From positions 3,660,001-3,724,000 of the forward strand of contig CM049404.1 of assembly GCA_026929865.2 (NCBI GenBank): DNA of 64,000 bases, given 5' to 3'. How positions within the stretch are numbered: position 1 is the stretch's first letter; every line of letters begins with the position of its first letter. A program made the position numbers and the translations under genes. Below the pieces are notes generated by a model. It saw nothing but the letters and a program-made list of their open reading frames with translations. It was not told the origin of the DNA and ran no database searches. This DNA is from Hyperoplus lanceolatus (Eukaryota; Chordata; Actinopteri; Uranoscopiformes; Ammodytidae). Below, piece by piece: positions 11,656 to 64,000 of the stretch.

Positions 11656-12622
11656 ATATTATTATTTAATAGATTCTGGCTGTTACAATATAAGCTTCAC
11701 AAATAACCGACTGATGCTCTGTGATAGGTGATGGTAGCATTTTGAAACCGGTTTAAATTTTTATTCGCCAAACTGTCTGACAGCATTTCTGTGCACGTGA
11801 TTTTTGTTTACAATGTATAGTCCGTATGAGTTTTGCCTTTGTGAATGTGAAACTGAACAATTTAAAAGACAAAACCATGTATCCGTTTTCAACTGGTGGG
11901 TTAGGGTTACCCTGGTGTGCACCAAAGAAGCAGACTATTGGGTGTTAAGATGCCCTTAAAGGCTCTGGAAACCTGGTCTGAAATAGTAAAAATCTATATC
12001 TGATATCAAAGTTGGGTGCCTCAAAAAGCTTTTTAAAAAATTTGATTGTTCATAAATGTTTTTAAACCTGCAGTGTGTAAAATGTTGGGTTTTATTTCCT
12101 AGCAGATTTTGTAGAAAGTAATTATAATATCCATAAGTACATTTAATTTAGTGCATAATAGCTGAAAAAAAAAAGTTTTATTATTTTTTTCCCCTTAGAA
12201 AGGGTCTCATATATGTCCATATTTCTGCATATTTTGGACCAAGGCCTAGTGCCGCCATCTTGAAAGTGTCATAGTTGGAATGTCATCAGGAGCATTGTTG
12301 AAAATTTAGAATTGTTCTTGTCCTTGAAGGCCACTGTAGCTTCTGTTATTATTCGAAAGGGTTGGGGTTGCCCAGGGAGCGTTGCATTCTAGAACTTTGT
12401 AGAACTTTCTTGATGATGTCATATTGTCATATATTTGCCAGGACTGTGTGGGCATGTATTAAACTGTATCCATGGCAACACTCAGTCAGTCATGGAATTT
12501 TTATGGAATGTTCGGGCACAGAACTGCTGTGATTGGTTATAAACACTATCCACATTGAACACACTTGAAATACAATGAATGAGAACACTTGTAAATGTAA
12601 GTCATTGTAATGCATAGTCATA
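11656..12622. other. Intergenic, nothing recognised
   Basis: No coding exon, RNA gene or clear repeat boundary seen. Confidence 0.4.
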
Positions 12623-13121
12623 GACATCTGGGTAACACTTTATAATAACTATCCGTTGTAACTTGTTAATAGATCATTAGTAAACTCTTAATTAATGATT
12701 ATTAATGATTTGTTAAGTGTTTGTTAGCAGTTTGTTAAGGATTTATAACAATGGTAGATAGTTAATAGCTTAATAATTGAATCAGTTCATCTGGGAGGTA
12801 ATCCGAGATACCGACGAGGCTGAAATAGGCTATAGACTATACACAGTGCATGGGCAACTGAGGGCAGCCCCATTTTCAAATATTTTTAAATAAACTCAAT
12901 ACACACTGTGCATGCCATGGACTTGAACGTGACGTGATCAGTTAATCTCGGATTACCTCCCAGATGAACTGATTCAATTATTAAGCTATTAACTATCTAC
13001 CATTGTTATAAATCCTTAACAAACTGCTAACAAACACTTAACAAATCATTAATTAAGAGTTTACTAATGATCTATTAACGAGTTACAACGGATAGTTATT
13101 ATAAAGTGTTACCGACATCTG
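12623..13121. mobile_element. Young MITE with 8-bp target duplication (hAT-like)
   Basis: The element proper spans 12,631-13,113 (483 bp). It starts GGTAACACTTTATAATAAC and ends with the mirror of this. It is flanked by perfect 8-bp copies of GACATCTG (12,623-12,630 and 13,114-13,121). The inverted repeats run for about 180 bp and differ only by about one substitution and one 10-bp duplication. An 8-bp duplication fits hAT; Merlin (8-9 bp) cannot be excluded. There is no coding capacity. Confidence 0.85.
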
Positions 13122-13294
13122 CCAGTACTACATATACTGTAAGTGACCAGTCCAAGTTAAACTCAATGACAGTTCGAACAAAATACATTTTAGCACTTTT
13201 AATTTATCTTTGCTTTGTAAATAATACAAAAATAAAGGATATTCGGACATACGGCGTTGCATGCTGATCCTGCTTTCAGAAAGCGGCAAAAGGA

Positions 13295-13300
13295 TTTATT
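13295..13300 (-). terminator. LRRC47: Candidate poly(A) signal of LRRC47
   Basis: A minus-strand AATAAA about 276 nt beyond the LRRC47 stop codon. It is the first clear candidate seen downstream; no transcript evidence is available. Confidence 0.35.
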
Positions 13301-13575
13301 ACAGTATTACTCCATGTGGGTCAGAAAAGCTGTACATTTATCATGTCATAACTCGTAACGTCATAAACAGGCAAAAACTTATTACTGGAAAATCCTGCCG
13401 ATCAGTGTTTTAAATCACTAAAAAGTCCTAGAAGATGAGATTTTTTTCCCCCTGTGCACTCCCTGAAGTAAAGGGATGTCATGTTGTCAAAAAATAATGA
13501 ACGTCCTTTAATGGTTATCTATTAGAGTGACTTCATATAGCACGTAATCGAGTGTAAACATCAAAGATGATCCGG

Positions 13576-19969
<6,394 letters not shown>

Positions 19970-20752
19970 GCTGCCTAGTACAGAGTACACCACTTGTCTA
20001 GTTAACCGAGACACCAAAAGACACGATATCCGCTAAAACATTTCACAATAAATTATAACATTCTTGACATTTAGGTTTGTGGATAAACAACGTCGTATAA
20101 AACAACAAAAACATAATTAGATCAAATATTATATATAAAAAATAACAACTACAAAAGCATATTGTATGCAATACATAATCAATGTAATCAGTTGTAGAGA
20201 TAACTTCAACGCCGTGGAAGGAGGAATACAACTAAGACAATTAAAAACTTTTCAGCTTTAATAAAATGTCTGTGCATCTCAGGTTGATTCGTGATATATA
20301 TTTTACTTTTGTGAAATATTTCTATCAGGATTTGCTTGCTCCTTCTTCATATTTACTGCAGCATTGAGAGAGCTGGCGAGTATGAAGCATGAAGTCACCG
20401 CTACATGCTTTTAGTTTGGAAGACAAATAGCTGACTACCGGTGGCACAGGCTGCTCATCCGGAGGAAGAGGAAGACCTTAAGGAAACGCATAAAATGTTT
20501 AAAAAAAATGTATCTACACGAACGTTGTCTTTAGATGTGGGCAGAATGGTTATACAAACATAGTTGTTGAAATAGCTTTAAAAAGATAACTGGTTCTATC
20601 AAAAACTACTCGGACCGAAAAACGACATTGACCAGAATCCAGTGCGACTACCGTCATTTCTGACACCGCGCACGCGCGCCCAGGTTGTTGTCAGCGGTGG
20701 TTATGGAGATGGGATGGGACTAGGAGGTGACAACATTACGGTGATGTTCGTG
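19970..20752. promoter_or_regulatory. Shared (bidirectional) promoter region LRRC47-CEP104
   Basis: LRRC47 (minus) and CEP104 (plus) are divergent. The only space for both promoters is this stretch plus CEP104 intron 1. A short CG-rich patch (CACCGCGCACGCGCGCCC, about 20,663-20,680) lies near the likely CEP104 leader. No TATA box was seen near it. The rest is AT-rich. Confidence 0.5.
20640..20752 (+). other. CEP104: Possible 5' non-coding exon of CEP104
   Basis: The first CEP104 coding exon has a strong acceptor 14 bp before its ATG, so an upstream leader exon must exist. The sequence ending GTTCGTG|GTAAGA at 20,752 is the best nearby donor. The 5' boundary is not determined. Confidence 0.4.
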
Positions 20753-21852
20753 GTAAGATATATTTTGAAAACAGAGGCCTTAACTCCTGTATTTAATCTT
20801 AAATGTGAGCCACCGAATTACAACTGTCAGGACGTGTATTGGATTTTACTTGGTCTAAAATACCTTTACAATACAGCTACTGTTAAGACTAGCTGATTGA
20901 GCAGTTTACAGGTTATAAGCACAAGCTAATGCCCTCCGCCCAACATGTTCCAGTCAGCAGCACGAAAGACTTCTCTGTTCTACACATGGAGGGTTGGGTC
21001 TGCCATGTCCAGAGTAGTTTATTTTCCCTGAAAAGTGCCACACGCCACAGTTAGGATCCGGTGTAAGCTAACCTTATAATATGTTCTGTTTATGCGAATG
21101 AAGTATACCCTTAAATAAATCATGTTCCACCCCGCCATATTAATATACACTACTATACACTCAGCGCACACAAGCAGATAATTAAAATTGCTAGTTAAAC
21201 AGAGGTCGTTTTAATAGTCTTAATGGTATTCTTGTATTACACTAATGGAAGTCAATTAATCTGCGTTGATTTTCTGTTCCTTCTTAACTACTAAAGGCCT
21301 TCTAATCGCTGACTACTTTCTTCTACATCCTATAGTCAAAACTCCCAATGGTAAAGTTTAGTGACCAATATATAGTGTTAGCCTTACTTGTATGAAATAT
21401 TAAATATTGTCCCTTGTTTTAGTGGTTTTGATGGACAAAGTGTCATGACAGCGCTCAAGAATCCTCAACCAAAGTATACTTTTTTCATTGGTAATCCTGA
21501 GAGGGATTGTTCATCACAAGTAGGTTACAAGAACACTTCCATAATACAATGCAGTCTCAAGTTGTCAACATATACTTTTTGGAAATTTTTAACCTTGACT
21601 TTCAATATACATCCAACAGTTAATTTGTATGTCATTACTGTCAATAGAGCAGACCTAGGTACTATGTCATTATGATGGAAGATTCAGACGCTCACAAACA
21701 CGCTCGGCTTGGCTGCCAAGCCTGTAAAAATAAATAGAGGAACGGAATCACCCTCAACGTCATCTCAACATTGTCACTAATGGAATTTTCTTTGCACCTT
21801 CAGACATTAGATATCAGACTTTCTTTTTCTTCTGTCAGTGTCCATCAGAGGG

Positions 21853-60912
<39,060 letters not shown>

Positions 60913-60917
60913 GTAGG

Positions 60918-61315
60918 TTCTATATGTCCCAAAAGCCCGTTCTGACCTGGGAAAAGACAGCGTTTAGCTTTGGTACCCCTGACTCCTGGAACAGCTTACA
61001 GCAACAAATTAAAATGAATACCATGATATCATTTAACCATTTTAAACATATTATCTTAAATCTACCAAACTCTAACTGTAACTGTTTTAATTAGGCCATA
61101 ATGTACTTTTACCAATTTAATTTTATTTCCAGCCACTCTACACCTCTGTCTGAAGTGTTTCTCTTGACCAGCTTGTTGTGTATTTGATGTATTTTGCCTT
61201 GTATATTGTGTATGTATTGTTGTTTTTGTTTCTCGACATCATTGCAAATGAGGGTCACCCCTCAATGATCGAGTATAAATAAAGGTTAAATGAATAAATA
61301 AATCAATACCGGCAA
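60918..61315 (+). mobile_element. LINE 3' end (Rex1-like)
   Basis: Reads FYMSQKPVLTWEKTAFSFGT then PDSWNSLQQQIKMN, the C-terminal signature of fish LINE proteins. The 3' tail has GAGGGTCACCCCTCAATGAT then TAAATAAAGGTTAAATGAA. It begins within about 10 bp of the exon 19 donor. Confidence 0.75.
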
Positions 61316-62319
61316 GTCACATGTGAGAAAGTGAGCACCAACTTAACCAGTTCTATCGCTCCCATCTCAGTGTCTATGTCTCATTGTGAAGCTACGGCTT
61401 GCTTAAAGAAAATACTTAATTGATGTACAGCATGTGGCATAAAAGGTGTCAAATGGAAGACTAGACCATAACTGTGAATTAGTAAACAACCAACCACAAA
61501 CCAAATAGGTAACTTGTTTGGTAGAATAAAATGGGCATATTAATGAGAAGGAGAAAAAAAAAGTGGTAACTCTACAGTAGGTACTATTAAGGTTTTCACA
61601 GAACTCCAGTAGCCCCCTCTTTTATATCAGCACAGAAACGGCAAAGCATCTAATATTAGGCTTGAGGGAGCAAACAGGTGTTGAGGTAAAACACCGCCAT
61701 TGTTGGCTCTTTAAAGACTTCAAAAGAGCCAAAGCCTTTGTTCTTTAATGGCCTTCGTTTCATTTGACCCAAGATGTAGGAAACACCATCACATTCTGCA
61801 CATTCCTGTTGGGTTAAAGAGAGAGGTTGAAAAACATGTCCTCCAACATTTGATTTACAGTATACTGCTTCTGATACACACTGGACACAAGACAATTTTT
61901 CACTTGTCGGGAAATCAGACAAGTTTAGTTTTGCTTGATTTCCGGCATGAGTAGCACTTATTGAGGGAGCTCAGTGCGTGTGTATTATTTTGGAAATGTT
62001 TGATCTGCTAAACAAATATTAGGATTGAAGATTTACCAGTGACGTCATTTCTCTATTGATCAGTGTGAATGTTTCAGTGAGGCAGTGGGTGTCAAACAGG
62101 CTCACATGGAGACGCAAGCATACAAGATTTTGCTGTTCCATTTAAAGCCCTGTGTCGCCTTTCCTTTTGTCTTGCGTTTCGTTTGTGTCATTCCGGGGTC
62201 TAATGAACCATGCAACTCGTCTTTCAAAGAGCAACGAGAGCCTTAAAGGAGCAGTCTGATCGGCCTGGCTGTGCTTGGCCTGGTTTGTAAGCAGCACTTT
62301 GGAAACCAAACATCTGCAA
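61316..62319. other. CEP104 intron 19, nothing recognised
   Basis: No exon fitting the CEP104 C-terminus and no clear repeat. Confidence 0.4.
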
Positions 62320-62470
62320 AGAAATAGTTTTATCTGTATAGCCCAATATCACAAATAGACATTTGCCTCAGTGGGCTTTACATTCCATACAGTACGACAC
62401 CCTGCCCTCAGACCCTTAGCTCGTCTGAGAAAAAACTCCCAGTAAAAAGTCATAAGTAGAGAAAATCCTA
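62320..62470. repeat. Common fish interspersed repeat (LINE/SINE tail)
   Basis: TATAGCCCAATATCACAAAT, GCCTCAGTGGGCTTTACA and GAAAAAACTCCCAGTAAAAA match a repeat often seen in percomorph genomes, probably a LINE-derived tail in reverse. Confidence 0.55.
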
Positions 62471-62490
62471 AAGGGGTCGATCATTGACCA

Positions 62491-63878
62491 GGGACCGTAT
62501 TCACAAAACATTTTATCTTAGCACTAAGAGTACTCCCAAGGAGCACAAAAAGTTCTTAGTAAGGAGTAATTTCTTAAAACCTATTCACAAAGCTGATAAG
62601 ACCAACTTTTACTAAGGAATGGGAGGGACTCCGAAACTAAGACTAGAGGGCGGGGTTGACCCTGTTGCTGTGGATGATGTCATGTTCATACCTTCTATGC
62701 CCACAGTGATTGGCTGAGATGAGAGCTAAGAGTAAATTTAAGATAGAAACACTGTGGGAGATATCCATATCGTGTTGCTGTATTAAAGTAAAGAGTTTTT
62801 ATATACAATTAATGACAAGTGACACTGATTTAACATGAAACCAAGATACTGCAGGGTTTCGTTCACAATTAGCCTACAACAGTGCCACACAGGTCTATTC
62901 ATTTTAAATTTTACAATCTAACCTTTATTTATATTTATACAGGTATATCCCATTGAGTCCGAAGACTCTTTTGCAATGATTTGAACCGGAAAAAATATCC
63001 TCATTGAACAGCTGCACGCCATGCACTCTCACTGTATTTCTTTCAACGGCGACTATGCAACAATAGTTAGACAGCGACGAACTGGGAAATTCACCATTTA
63101 GAAACAACAGCCGGCGAAATCATAAAGTGCATGCGGAAGGAAAAAGGCGAGGCGCGCAACTATACAGTAGCGGACCTGTGGAACGGAGGAGATGCTGCGA
63201 AGCGCCACATATAGGCCTACTCTAGTAGGAAATTAAACCCAAACATGACACCAACAGTAACTTTCAGTGCATCGTAAACCCAAAGCAACTGCAGGAAAAG
63301 GCACTTAATAAATAAGTTTCTATATAAATGTAATAAATATAAATGCGTCTATACTTTCTAAATATAGCTTGACTAAGATCATTAAACCCTCACAGTTATT
63401 AAGGTACCTTTTATAAAGCTCACTGTCATTACATCTCTCCAAAACACCATCAAATTGTGGTCTGTGATTTCCTCTTAGTGACTTAGGACACCTCTCGAGG
63501 ACTCCTAGCTTTTCATAGATTTAGGAGCTAGATTTAGTGCTAAAATGCTTGGGCGTCCTTAGCTCAGTTGGTAGGGTGTCCCCCCCCATGGGCCTCGGCC
63601 AGCAGCAGACCCGGGTTCGATTCCAGCCCGCGGTCGTTCTCTGCATGTCACTCCCCTCTCTGCCCCATTTCACCTCTGTCTCTACACTATCAATAAAGCA
63701 TAAAAATGCCAAAAAATATCTTTTAAAAAAAGAAAAAATGCTTTGTGAATTACACTTATCTTAAAAAGTTAGGAGTCCTAAAATTAGGAGTGAAACGCCC
63801 CTTATTTTTGAGAGTTACTCCTAAATCAGCACGTTAGGACCTACTCTTAGCCTTAAAATGTTTTGTGAATACGGCCCC
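62491..63878. mobile_element. Inverted-repeat DNA element with a SINE inserted
   Basis: The left end GGGACCGTATTCACAAAACA (continuing TTTTA) mirrors the right end TGTTTTGTGAATACGGCCCC. Subterminal CTAAGAGTAC-like blocks also recur. No transposase frame remains. The ends resemble PIF/Harbinger-type fish MITEs, but no target duplication is clear. Confidence 0.7.
63551..63734 (+). mobile_element. tRNA-derived SINE, family S3, with target duplication
   Basis: Same family as 41,043-41,215. AAAATGCTT flanks it exactly (63,542-63,550 and 63,735-63,743). The insertion lies inside the 62,491-63,878 element, so it is younger than that element. Confidence 0.9.
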
Positions 63879-64000
63879 TGATGTTTACATGGTACTACTA
63901 AATTAAAATATGAATAGTGAATAGTGTGGATGCAGGAGGGCTTCAGATGCTGCCGGGGGGGGGGGAATACCCAAGACTACAAATGAATAAATTGTCAGAG

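Noticed and set aside
61316-64000. Final CEP104 exon
   Set aside because: No in-frame WKAHLM-like sequence with a suitable acceptor was found; it probably lies beyond the window.

Overview
The window is vertebrate nuclear DNA from a ray-finned fish, probably a percomorph teleost. The reasons are split genes with GT-AG introns, a dense mix of fish-type Tc1, hAT, piggyBac/Kolobok-like, L2/Rex-like and tRNA-SINE repeats, long CA/TG microsatellites, and the head-to-head gene pair LRRC47-CEP104, an order also known from human 1p36. There is no bacterial, plasmid, phage or CRISPR content.

Layout. Bases 1-9,600 are intergenic and repeat-rich: a broken hAT transposase split by LINE sequence, several inverted-repeat elements and AT-rich simple sequence. 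At 9,779-10,267 lies a small, apparently single-exon C-type lectin gene with its own TATA box and poly(A) signal, encoding a secreted protein. Bases 10,300-13,300 are again intergenic and hold an L2-like tail and a clean inverted-repeat element with an 8-bp target duplication. LRRC47 runs on the minus strand from 19,969 down to 13,576 in eight coding exons (556 codons, complete). A shared promoter region of under 1 kb separates it from CEP104, which runs on the plus strand from 21,853 to beyond the window. Nineteen coding exons of CEP104 are visible, to about codon 868. The last coding exon or exons lie past 64,000.

CEP104 is a ciliary-tip and centriole protein. Its parts appear in the expected order: N-terminal beta-sandwich, coiled coil, TOG-like helical array, then C-terminal zinc fingers. 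One exon (23,830-23,969) carries a one-base excess that breaks the frame; this is either an assembly error or a real lesion.

The CEP104 introns are large and serve as landing sites for mobile DNA. The best example is a nested stack at 50,640-55,000: an L2-like tail is split by a TA-flanked element of unknown family. That element holds an apparently intact Tc1 transposon and a solo LTR, and the LTR is itself split by another small element. Several repeats end within a few tens of bases of LRRC47 or CEP104 splice sites. All exon calls were made by hand from splice consensus, frame continuity and remembered human protein sequences. No alignment or database search was run.
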